Origin: Terriglobia bacterium
GTDB lineage: Bacteria > Acidobacteriota > UBA6911
DNA: 64,000 nt
Direction: 5' to 3'
NCBI GenBank assembly: GCA_020072565.1
Contig: JAIQGI010000045.1
Location: 1-64,000 of the forward strand
The translations under genes were made by a program, and so were the position numbers. The notes below the pieces were generated by a model that worked only from the letters and a program-made list of their open reading frames with translations, ran no database searches and was not told where the DNA came from. Within the stretch, counting starts at the first letter, position 1, and each line of letters opens with the position of its first letter. This document shows, piece by piece, positions 15,773-24,069 of the stretch.

Positions 15773-17821
15773 TTATTCGAGGATTGCTTTCATGAAGGCG
15801 TCCGCCGGGTCCGCATAGAACACGATGTTCACCTTGGTCGCCATTTCGTCCGGCAGGTCTAGGAGTTGCCTTCTTGCTGATATTGGCATTAGAAGCTGGG
15901 CAGCGCCTTTCTCGACCGCTAACTCGGCCACGGCGACCGGGTTAGGGATCATCTCTACCGAACCGCCCAAGTTGAGCGAACCCACAACGATCAGGCCGCC
16001 TTTCGTGCTTCGCTCCATCAGGCTTCCGCATAGCGCCAACAGTGCGGGCAAGCCCAGGCCATGCCCGGACCGGTCCGCATCCATCGCCCGCAACTGCACC
16101 GAAAACTCGTGGCCGCGTGGGTCGCGGTCTCCGACCAGTTCCTTGGCCTGTGAATAGAGGTTTTGCTCGCCGTACCGGACACTCTCGCGAAAGGCCGGCG
16201 GCACGGGCGCGTTTAGGATCTTGACACCGCTGCCCGGCCCGCAGGTAGATTCGATGCGGTAGAGGGAAGCAGGTGCCTCCCTGCCGCCTGGGCTGATTGC
16301 CCACACCTGTCCGGGAGGCAGCGGGTCGGCTTCAATGGTTTCGTCGCTGTGCAACTCTGGCGTCGAAACAAATTGTTCCACGCCGTCTACGCCCAAGAAG
16401 TAGCTGAAATGAGTGTTGCGAAATTCAGTCTTCAAGCACCGCTTCTGCTGTTCTTTCACCCGCCGCCGCGCCTCAAGGGCGATCCGTACGACCGCCTCCA
16501 GCTCCTCGTCGGGAATCGCGGCGTCAGGATCTGGGAACAACAGCTTGAGCAAACCGCTCATGGTCTTGTTCACCGCTTCAATGTCGCGACCGCTCAGCGC
16601 CCCACCCCAGTGCACCCGGTTTTGCAATGCCGATATCCGAGTGCCCTCGCGTAGGTTCGTCCAACATTCGGACAGGAAATCGGTCACCAATCCGAAGTGG
16701 TCGGTGAGGTGGTCGTCGGCCTTGAGCTTCGGGAAGTCCCAGCCGGGTGCATAGGCGTGAATGCGGTCCATGAAGGCCGTGTCGTTGCGCATTTCAGGCG
16801 GCAAGGTGCTGAGCAAGTGGCCGATCCGCTGCTGTTGCGCCACGTCCACATCAAAGTTACCCACCATGACGATGCTGCCGGAAGCCCGGATGCTGTCCTT
16901 GCCGCGGGAGAACTCGCCGGCGGCCATATAACCTTTCATGATGTTCACGCCGTCCTTCTGGTCGAACGAAATGCCTGACACCTCATCGAAGCACACCACA
17001 TCATACAGGCACACCAGACCGCGCTGCCCGTTGGACATGTTCACGAACATTTTGGCAACTGTCGCCTTGCCGCCTGATATCAGGTGAGAATAGGGCGAAA
17101 TCTGCTGGAATAGGTGGCTCTTGCCGGTCCCGCGCGGGCCGAGTTCGACGAGGTTGCAGTTCCGCTCCACGAAAGGAACCATTCGCAGCAGCACGACCAT
17201 CTTCGCGCGGTCCGTCATTGCCGCGGGCTCCAGGCCGATCGAGCGAAGCAGGAAGTCCTTCCACTCGGCCGTGGTAAACTGTCCGCGGCCCTTCCTGAGC
17301 CTTTCCAGCACATCCAACTTCGATAGCTGGATTGCCCGCAGGCTCTGGATGGCGAACGGTCGGCCATGTGTCTCCTCCGCAATCGCAGCATCGTAAGTCA
17401 GCGTCACCTCTGCATAGAAGCCGTCGCTCAGCATCCGCTCGTGCTCCTGAACGAGCGTATCTGCAATCCGCACGTCCCGCAATCCCAGGCTCGGCAGTTC
17501 CACCAGGAATGAATCGGTCTTCGCGTCCAGCCGAGCCTTGACGATGTCGATCAACTTCACAGAACCTTTATCGCGAGCCTTTGCCTTGAAGAGCTCCTGA
17601 TCGGTTGTGCGGACCGTGCGATCCTGTAACTGCCGCTCGACGATCTTTAGCCCTTCTTCGATCTCCTGCTCGTCAACCGTTGCGCAGTATCGCCCGAGCA
17701 GAAATTCCACGACGTACGTAGGCACCGGATACTGCCGGCTGTACCGCCGCACCAGGTCCTTGCGAACGAGGAAGCCATCGAAGGCCGAAGCAGCAAGTCG
17801 ATCCAGATGGTCGAGTTCCAT
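15773..17821 (-). CDS. brxL: BREX protein BrxL (AAA ATPase with Lon-like C-terminal domain)
   Basis: A 682-residue protein from ATG 17821, preceded by GGAGGTAACA inside the end of pglZ; a start 19 codons upstream would lie within pglZ. The AAA core has Walker A in LGPRGTGKSHLFQ and Walker B in DVVCFDEVSG. The C-terminal 200 residues resemble the Lon protease fold (SGHGLGLPALLALCG, LIVVGSLNLGGSVE, KGAAQLLMP), but the Ser of the Lon Ser-Lys pair is not where expected, as I recall for BrxL in general. It is the last gene of the BREX operon. In BREX type 1, BrxL is a DNA-binding AAA ring needed for phage exclusion. Confidence 0.9.
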   Translation of the reverse strand: MELDHLDRLAASAFDGFLVRKDLVRRYSRQYPVPTYVVEFLLGRYCATVDEQEIEEGLKIVERQLQDRTVRTTDQELFKAKARDKGSVKLIDIVKARLDAKTDSFLVELPSLGLRDVRIADTLVQEHERMLSDGFYAEVTLTYDAAIAEETHGRPFAIQSLRAIQLSKLDVLERLRKGRGQFTTAEWKDFLLRSIGLEPAAMTDRAKMVVLLRMVPFVERNCNLVELGPRGTGKSHLFQQISPYSHLISGGKATVAKMFVNMSNGQRGLVCLYDVVCFDEVSGISFDQKDGVNIMKGYMAAGEFSRGKDSIRASGSIVMVGNFDVDVAQQQRIGHLLSTLPPEMRNDTAFMDRIHAYAPGWDFPKLKADDHLTDHFGLVTDFLSECWTNLREGTRISALQNRVHWGGALSGRDIEAVNKTMSGLLKLLFPDPDAAIPDEELEAVVRIALEARRRVKEQQKRCLKTEFRNTHFSYFLGVDGVEQFVSTPELHSDETIEADPLPPGQVWAISPGGREAPASLYRIESTCGPGSGVKILNAPVPPAFRESVRYGEQNLYSQAKELVGDRDPRGHEFSVQLRAMDADRSGHGLGLPALLALCGSLMERSTKGGLIVVGSLNLGGSVEMIPNPVAVAELAVEKGAAQLLMPISARRQLLDLPDEMATKVNIVFYADPADAFMKAILE

Positions 17822-17822
17822 G

Positions 17823-20171
17823 TTATTTGTTACCTCCAACGGTGGTGGCTTGTTTACAGACCACGCGCCCGAACGCATCGATAATCACCAGGCTAGCCAT
17901 CGTCCCATCGAGAGAATCGTCAGCAACCAGCAGTGCCGCCTTCCCGTTGGCATCCAGGGCTTTGGGATTGGTGATGCTTGAACTGGAAACGTTGGGCTTC
18001 GTTCGCAGGTCGGCGACTAGTCCTTCCGCCGCAGGTTCAACACTTACCCGGCACCGCAGACCTACCCACTGGACTTCGCTCATCGTAACAGCCACGCCGG
18101 CCGGAGCGCCCGTCGATGCAAACGTCAGGACGGGAACCAGGCACTCCTGCAGGCTCACGCCGCCGTGGGCGTATTCCTGCCCGGCCACGAAACAGTGCAC
18201 CCCTGGCGCGTAGGCAAACTGCTCCTGCGGATTCCATGACCAGCCGGCGACAGGCACCTCGACGTGAGAACCATCCTTGATCGACGCACATCGCGACCAG
18301 CGGCTCTCGGCCAGGTACTTCGGCAGTTGCACTTTCGGCATTCCGCCGGGTACTAGCAACCATCCGTGATCGGTCACAACGCGCACTCGCTTCCAGCCGG
18401 CTTCCAGCAGTCCTTGTACCCGTTCGAGCAGAAGCTCCAAATGATCGTTGACTCGCGTTGCCAGTTTCGCCTGAAAATCGTGTCCGAGCTTGTCGAACTC
18501 GCCGTACTCCGTCCAGCCACGGGCGTCCTTCGCCATCGGATTGCCTGACTCAGCCGAGCCGAGTACCTGGTAGCCCGCTGCTGAAAGGAGCTTGCGGAAA
18601 CGGTCAGCGGTCAGCCCCTCGTCGTTGTCGGTTAGTTTCGGGCAGAAATCGGTCCCCAGGTGCCCGCCGTGCGTTTTCTCCGCAACTGGCGATGCCGCCG
18701 GTTTGGCCGTCGCCGTGACCGTGGGCAGCGCCGCCCAGCGCCAACCTGCGGACACCTCCAGCTTTGCTTCAGTAGCCATCACCATGAGCCGCTGGCCGAT
18801 ATCGAACCGCAGCCCGTCCACGAAAAGGATGCACTCACCCGTTTCGCCCACGACGCCTTTTTGCTGCGCCACCGTGGGCAAGGCTTTCATCGCTAGGCAT
18901 TGCTGGAAGTGACGGGCAGTGTCTTCCAGCCATGGCAGATAGACGGATCGCACGGCCGCTTGGACGGCTGCGGCGTCTTCCGCCCTCTTAATGCACGCCA
19001 GCGCCCTAATCGCCCCATCATCGGCAAGATGCCCTCCCTCGGTGTACAGCATGGCCATTGCTTCGGCCGACTCGCCGCCTAGCGTTGCTGCGGTACGCTT
19101 GGCCAGCACCGCCAGGTGCCCCAGCGCGTTCGCCAGAGGGCACATGCCCAGCCGCGCCCATACCCAGCTGCGGCGTGAGCTGTGCTCGGTTTCCAACTGC
19201 TGCAGGCGCTGCCGTGCGTCGGCCGGCTTCATCGAGCCTACTTCTACCAGTGCCGCCCGCAGCGCATTCTCCATCGCGTCGTTTTCATCGGGCCAAGGGT
19301 CCTTATCGAAGATCAACTGTCCCTTCGGTTTCGCCCGCCGTAGCAGATCCGGTATTCCCGGATACAATGCTGGCGACTCGGTAAACCGTTGCCACACGCC
19401 GTACCACGCGTCCAAACGCTCCCCGAGCTTTTCGCCGCCACCGATCTCGCCGTCCTCCTCGGGATTGAAGTTGTAATCCTGCGAACAGCGGCTGCGGAAC
19501 GCCAACCACTTCGCCTCGTCCCACTGCCCGCGCATGCCTTCCGGGTCACCTAGCCAAAGGAGCAGATCACGCGGCGTGTCGCCGATCATCAGCTTGTCGA
19601 AATCGTCCGCCTCCAGCCGTCGGTCCTGCAGCCGCGCAACCGGCGTCACCGCCAAGTGCGAAAGAGCGCCCTTCATCGCCTGAAGGGTGAGCTTGTCTTC
19701 GGCCACGTCCAGCCCCAGACCATCCTCGTCATTCACAAGGAATGCGCGGACCGTCCAGTCCTTGCCGTTCTTCTGCGTCCAGACCGTCCCGCGGTACTGA
19801 AGCTCGACCAGCGGCTTGAACGCATCGCGACATTCCTCGACCGCTCGGAGCGTCTGGCGGCTGACGCCCGGCATGTAGATTACCGGCACGGTGTCAGGCC
19901 AGACGAGGTTGGGAAACTTGTCCGCCCGCACTGCTGGCTCGATTACACACCGCAGCCAAATTGCCGGTCCGGTCCGCGTCGCCGGCTCGAAGTCTCCCAG
20001 CGTCAGCAGTTCGGGCATAAGCCCGCGCAGTTGCTCCACAACCAGCCGCCACTGACCATCTGCGTCCGTCCATAGCACCGCCACTGGAGCAACCACGTCG
20101 CCGGGGTTGTATCGGGCGGCGTGGGAGAGGGAGGCGCGAACCGCCTCAAGGAGTACCGTTTTATCCTTCAT
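17823..20171 (-). CDS. pglZ: BREX protein PglZ (alkaline phosphatase superfamily)
   Basis: A 782-residue protein. The phosphatase-like domain in the second half has ECILFVDGLRFD (first metal-binding Asp), VRVVTDHGWLLVPGG and YAHGGVSLQECLVPVL, all typical of PglZ. A C-terminal 100-residue domain follows. The ATG at 20171 overlaps the stop of the AlbA gene by 4 bases. PglZ is the signature protein of BREX systems and contacts the BREX methyltransferase complex. From motif spacing it seems closer to the so-called type B PglZ, but that assignment is tentative. Confidence 0.9.
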   Translation of the reverse strand: MKDKTVLLEAVRASLSHAARYNPGDVVAPVAVLWTDADGQWRLVVEQLRGLMPELLTLGDFEPATRTGPAIWLRCVIEPAVRADKFPNLVWPDTVPVIYMPGVSRQTLRAVEECRDAFKPLVELQYRGTVWTQKNGKDWTVRAFLVNDEDGLGLDVAEDKLTLQAMKGALSHLAVTPVARLQDRRLEADDFDKLMIGDTPRDLLLWLGDPEGMRGQWDEAKWLAFRSRCSQDYNFNPEEDGEIGGGEKLGERLDAWYGVWQRFTESPALYPGIPDLLRRAKPKGQLIFDKDPWPDENDAMENALRAALVEVGSMKPADARQRLQQLETEHSSRRSWVWARLGMCPLANALGHLAVLAKRTAATLGGESAEAMAMLYTEGGHLADDGAIRALACIKRAEDAAAVQAAVRSVYLPWLEDTARHFQQCLAMKALPTVAQQKGVVGETGECILFVDGLRFDIGQRLMVMATEAKLEVSAGWRWAALPTVTATAKPAASPVAEKTHGGHLGTDFCPKLTDNDEGLTADRFRKLLSAAGYQVLGSAESGNPMAKDARGWTEYGEFDKLGHDFQAKLATRVNDHLELLLERVQGLLEAGWKRVRVVTDHGWLLVPGGMPKVQLPKYLAESRWSRCASIKDGSHVEVPVAGWSWNPQEQFAYAPGVHCFVAGQEYAHGGVSLQECLVPVLTFASTGAPAGVAVTMSEVQWVGLRCRVSVEPAAEGLVADLRTKPNVSSSSITNPKALDANGKAALLVADDSLDGTMASLVIIDAFGRVVCKQATTVGGNK

Positions 20172-21409
20172 ATGATGGCTCCGGCTGCAGGCACGATGGT
20201 CCTCAGGTAGTCGTCTGTCTCTTCGAAGATTGGGTCGCGACCGGTCATTGCACGAACGAGTGGGATTACCTTACTACGAATGCCCATCCCTCGCGCCTCG
20301 ACGTATCCATAGTCCCGGAGGATATCCACAAGATGAGGATTTCGTGGTGACCGCTGCCCTGCGATCATCTTCTCAATCGTCATCATGTTGGGCAATGGCC
20401 CAGGGCTGGTCACTTCAAACCTGTCGGAATAGACGACGAACTCAATATCGGCAAATCGCGTCCAGTCCCGGTGGGCGACTGCATTCAGCAGGACCTCTCT
20501 GATGACTTCAGGAGAAAAACGGGGCGCTGCCTCTCTGCGAAAGCCCTCGCCGATTTCACCGCTCTGGTTCGTAACAAAGGGCATCAGGATTGAATCAGCC
20601 ATGTCGAGAAGTCCGTCACCCGCGCGGACACGCCTGTTTTCGCCGGACGTAGTCCATAGAGGAAGAATTGGACCGTCAAGAACCCTGTCATAGCGCGCGT
20701 CATAAGACTTCTCTTTCCCCTCAAAGATCATCATTCGAATGCCGGCCTGACGCAGAAACCGTCGTGGGGACTGACCAAAGAGCAGCATCCCCGCAATCGT
20801 ACAGACGGGTACGCCTCCGGGGCTATCGGCCAAGAAGCCGAGAGCGGACAGACGGCGGCACCATTCGGCGTCTGACTGCGGCAGCGAGGGATCTCGCGTG
20901 ATGTGTTGCAGGAAATCGGAAAGACGTTGTCGGTCAAGCGCGTCCAGTCCAGCGCCAGAGACCGGTAGCAATTCGGTGTGCAACATGCCGCCGATTTCAT
21001 GCAAGCGCGCCTGTTGTTCGCGGGTTGCCCGACGAGAGGTGGTGCCCACCCGAATGTAGATCTCTTCTCGTCCCTCATGCCTGAGAACGTAAGGTTTACT
21101 TGGTCCCTCAGCAAAGGTCACCACGGCCACGCGCTTTCCATCGTCCATCGCCACCTCTTCGTAGAAGGGCAGCAGCATAGGGTGGATTTTGGAAGCGAAG
21201 ATGTTCATCACCCATTCCTCGGTGTCCGGGCGCTGAATCCCACTGATCGTCCCGTCGTCCTCGACGCCAAGCAGAAGTCGCCCCCCCTTGAAGTTGGCCA
21301 TCGCAACAACCTCTTTCCCGATCTGTTCGGGGCGCACGTCGTCCCGCTTAAACTCGACGCCTGAGCTCTCGCCCGACGCTATGATTTCCAGGAGTTCGGC
21401 TTTGAGCAT
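20168..21409 (-). CDS. AlbA_2/Schlafen-type DNA-binding protein with a GHKL-like ATPase domain
   Basis: A 413-residue protein. Residues 10 to 130 form an AlbA_2 domain (SSGVEFKRDD, VVAMANFKGGRLLLGVEDDG, EEIYIRVGTTSRRAT). Residues 290 to 400 match the ATP-binding domain of the same COG2865-type family (VIREVLLNAVAHRDW, VVYSDRFEVTSPGPLP, GMGIRSKVI). Family members are usually called transcriptional regulators, though evidence is thin. GGAGGTGACAG precedes the ATG. It lies between the PHP/SMC ATPase and pglZ. In BREX loci such proteins are recurrent accessories, and it may control or modulate the system. Confidence 0.8.
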   Translation of the reverse strand: MLKAELLEIIASGESSGVEFKRDDVRPEQIGKEVVAMANFKGGRLLLGVEDDGTISGIQRPDTEEWVMNIFASKIHPMLLPFYEEVAMDDGKRVAVVTFAEGPSKPYVLRHEGREEIYIRVGTTSRRATREQQARLHEIGGMLHTELLPVSGAGLDALDRQRLSDFLQHITRDPSLPQSDAEWCRRLSALGFLADSPGGVPVCTIAGMLLFGQSPRRFLRQAGIRMMIFEGKEKSYDARYDRVLDGPILPLWTTSGENRRVRAGDGLLDMADSILMPFVTNQSGEIGEGFRREAAPRFSPEVIREVLLNAVAHRDWTRFADIEFVVYSDRFEVTSPGPLPNMMTIEKMIAGQRSPRNPHLVDILRDYGYVEARGMGIRSKVIPLVRAMTGRDPIFEETDDYLRTIVPAAGAII

Positions 21410-21423
21410 CTGTCACCTCCGCT

Positions 21424-24069
21424 TTAGAAACCGTATTTCTCTTTGCGCTGAATGAACGCCTCGCGTCCTCCCTCCAGGATGGATGCGGCCTGCCCTCGGA
21501 TCTCAGGAACGTCCACCGCACCCTGGAAGTCATCTGGCATGCTGGCCTGGTCTTCGCCCGCTTGCAGTACGCCAATCCACTCGGCATCGCCGAACACCGG
21601 GATGTTCGCATTGTGTGTCGCGAAGATGAACTGCCGGCCAAGTTTTGTGGTTCGGAGTTCACTGACGATGCGTTCTGCAATGAACGCGTTGTCCAGATTG
21701 TCTTCGGGCTGATCGACGATCAGGGGGTCTCGATTGTCGAGCAGGAGCAAGTGAAGCACAGCCGTGCATTGTTGACCGGTCGAGAGCTTCCCAATCGGGC
21801 GGTAGTCCTCTTTGTCGCCATGTGAAATGTTCAGATCCAGCCGGATGATGTCCGGCAACTCCAAAGCTTCGAGTTCCAGCAGCTTGGATTCCGGCAGTTT
21901 CGCCAGCGCCTCTGCAACGCCGGGCGTGATCCCCCAGCCCGCGCTCTTTAGTGCTTCCGGCCCTTGTCGGATCGTCTGCGCGAGCTTGATGGGCGAAAAA
22001 TCATCCGCCTCATCAAGCCACAGCAATCTCTTTTCACCCACGCCTTCCAGATCACATGCCAAGAGGAAGTCCTTCAGTGCTCTGCGGTTGGCAGCGTGAT
22101 CGACATGCGGCTTGAGTTTGCCCACCAACTTCTTGCGCAGCGACTTCAGTTCAACGTCAATCTCCGCGGCCATGTCGGCAACTGCCTTTGAGAGGTCAGC
22201 TAAAAGGTTTTCGCGTTCCCTGCGCAGCGCGCCGACCAGCTTCTGTCGGGTGTCACGACCGGACTTCAACGGCCTAATCCGTTCGATGTCTTTAAGCACT
22301 TGCTGGTACGCTGAGCCGATCTCTCGACCGGAACGGCCCTCAAGTGCCGGAATCTCGGCAAACTGCTTCTCCAGGGCAGCTTCATCCCCGGCAATCGCCT
22401 TGCTCAAAACAGCCAGCCTCTCATTGACTGCAGTATTGGAGGAGTTAATTTTCTGCCTGACATCGGCAATCAGGCTTTCGAATTCGGTGCGTAGCGCTGT
22501 GAGGAGCTCTCGAATTCCCCTGAGTTCTTCAGCGTGCGGCAAGCTCTTTGTGGCTTCGTCCCCGAGAAAAGTCGTATCGGGCAAGGCATCTTGCAGGCCG
22601 GTGAGGGCTTCCTCCAAGTTGCGTTGCTCTTCCCTAACGCGCAATGCCAGCTGTTTCTCTTTCTCCAACTTCGGAACAAGCGCCAGTTTCTCCCCGAGAC
22701 CAATGTCCCGGAACTGCTTGGCCTGCTCCTCCAACTTTGGCAGACGTTCAACCTGGTCCTCGATCTCAGCGAGTTTGCCCCGAGCGTCCATTAAGTGCTT
22801 CGCATTATCCCGCAACTTGTTCCGTATCTCGGTCGGTCGCTGGTCGGTTGCATCCCCGCTGGAAAGAAAGCGCCGCAGAAGGAGCGTCAGCCCGCCCTCG
22901 TCTTGAGCAATGTCAAAGATCTCGTTCTGCCCGAAGATCTCCAGTCTCGGAAGCAGGTCCAATGGCCTGAATGTAGAGGTATTTCCTGATTCGTCGCATA
23001 CAATCGCGGCCTCGCCATAGCGACGTGAGATGGTGAACTTGCGCCCTTGCATTGCGAAGGAGCGGATGTCGATCTCGACACGTCCGGGGCCGAGGTTCTG
23101 CTTCACAATCTCTCGGTGTGTCCGTTTCGCTCGGTCACTGATGGGTTCTAGCTCCAGCGCATAGCGAATGCATTCCAGAAGCGTCGTCTTGCCTGTTCCG
23201 CGCCCGCCAATGATGGTGTCCAGATGCCCCGACCATTGGATATCTACACCGGATAAATAACCACCGGTGAACCGGACACCCTCCAGCCGGGAAAAGAACC
23301 GTTCTTCCCGATCACTCAACAGTCGTACACGTGATTCGGGGTCAAGGAAGGCCTGCTTAAAGGCCTCGAAGCCCGGCTGGGTCATGCGCACAAGGCAGCA
23401 TGTCTGCGGCATACGAAGATCGCTGGGCTCAGCGACATCCCGCGCGTTGATAATTCCGAGTGGGCGATCACGCCGATAATTGGGATCCTTATTGAGAAGA
23501 ATCTGACGGTGAGAATTCCCTTCGTCGGTCTTCAGCTCGTCGAGGGTGCCAGGAATCTGAGCGGCCTGGAGGTGTGGATTCTGCCAGACATGGTTCAGCT
23601 TAAGGCGCAAAATCCCGCTGTCGTCCGTGCAGTGTGCGGCGTAGGCTAAACCTCCCAGCTTATGGACCTCCTCCAAGAGTTGCTCGGCACTTAGCGAGGA
23701 CGGCCGCACACCCTCCTTCGGGTCCAGAAGCTTCAAGTTCCCCAAATACCGTTCGAGTTGTTGAACAGTAGTGTCTTCTGGAAACAGGCATACGAAATGA
23801 GCCTTCTCTGAAGAGGCGATCTCAAATCCGGGAAACACCGTGATGCCGCTGCTGGCCAAAACTCGCCGGAGCGCACCCAGTGCATCCACGCACCCATGGT
23901 CGGCAATACCTACCACGCGGATGTCCTCCGACTGACACACCTGCAACACCTCTGCATTGTAGGCGGATTCATTCAATCCGTGGGCTTTGCCACGGAATTT
24001 CGCTGCATAGTCCCAGGGATTGAGTTGCAGCGCACATTTCCAGAACCGTGCGTATCTGATGGTGCTCAT
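21424..24069 (-). CDS. PHP-domain SMC-like ATPase (TrlF-type) in the BREX operon
   Basis: An 881-residue protein. Residues 20 to 190 are a PHP-like phosphoesterase domain (IRVVGIADHGCVDALGA, FPGFEIASSEKAHFVCLF, YAAHCTDDSG). Then comes an SMC/RecN-like ATPase: Walker A GGRGTGKTTLLE near 289, a long coiled coil (about 420 to 660), signature LSTGQQ, Walker B LIVDQPEDNLDN and a His loop FATHNAN. It looks complete. The ATG overlaps the pglX stop by 4 bases. Nuclease-SMC fusions are typical of anti-phage or anti-plasmid systems, so the protein could be a second defence factor carried in BREX. I am sure of the domains, not of the function. Confidence 0.85.
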   Translation of the reverse strand: MSTIRYARFWKCALQLNPWDYAAKFRGKAHGLNESAYNAEVLQVCQSEDIRVVGIADHGCVDALGALRRVLASSGITVFPGFEIASSEKAHFVCLFPEDTTVQQLERYLGNLKLLDPKEGVRPSSLSAEQLLEEVHKLGGLAYAAHCTDDSGILRLKLNHVWQNPHLQAAQIPGTLDELKTDEGNSHRQILLNKDPNYRRDRPLGIINARDVAEPSDLRMPQTCCLVRMTQPGFEAFKQAFLDPESRVRLLSDREERFFSRLEGVRFTGGYLSGVDIQWSGHLDTIIGGRGTGKTTLLECIRYALELEPISDRAKRTHREIVKQNLGPGRVEIDIRSFAMQGRKFTISRRYGEAAIVCDESGNTSTFRPLDLLPRLEIFGQNEIFDIAQDEGGLTLLLRRFLSSGDATDQRPTEIRNKLRDNAKHLMDARGKLAEIEDQVERLPKLEEQAKQFRDIGLGEKLALVPKLEKEKQLALRVREEQRNLEEALTGLQDALPDTTFLGDEATKSLPHAEELRGIRELLTALRTEFESLIADVRQKINSSNTAVNERLAVLSKAIAGDEAALEKQFAEIPALEGRSGREIGSAYQQVLKDIERIRPLKSGRDTRQKLVGALRRERENLLADLSKAVADMAAEIDVELKSLRKKLVGKLKPHVDHAANRRALKDFLLACDLEGVGEKRLLWLDEADDFSPIKLAQTIRQGPEALKSAGWGITPGVAEALAKLPESKLLELEALELPDIIRLDLNISHGDKEDYRPIGKLSTGQQCTAVLHLLLLDNRDPLIVDQPEDNLDNAFIAERIVSELRTTKLGRQFIFATHNANIPVFGDAEWIGVLQAGEDQASMPDDFQGAVDVPEIRGQAASILEGGREAFIQRKEKYGF

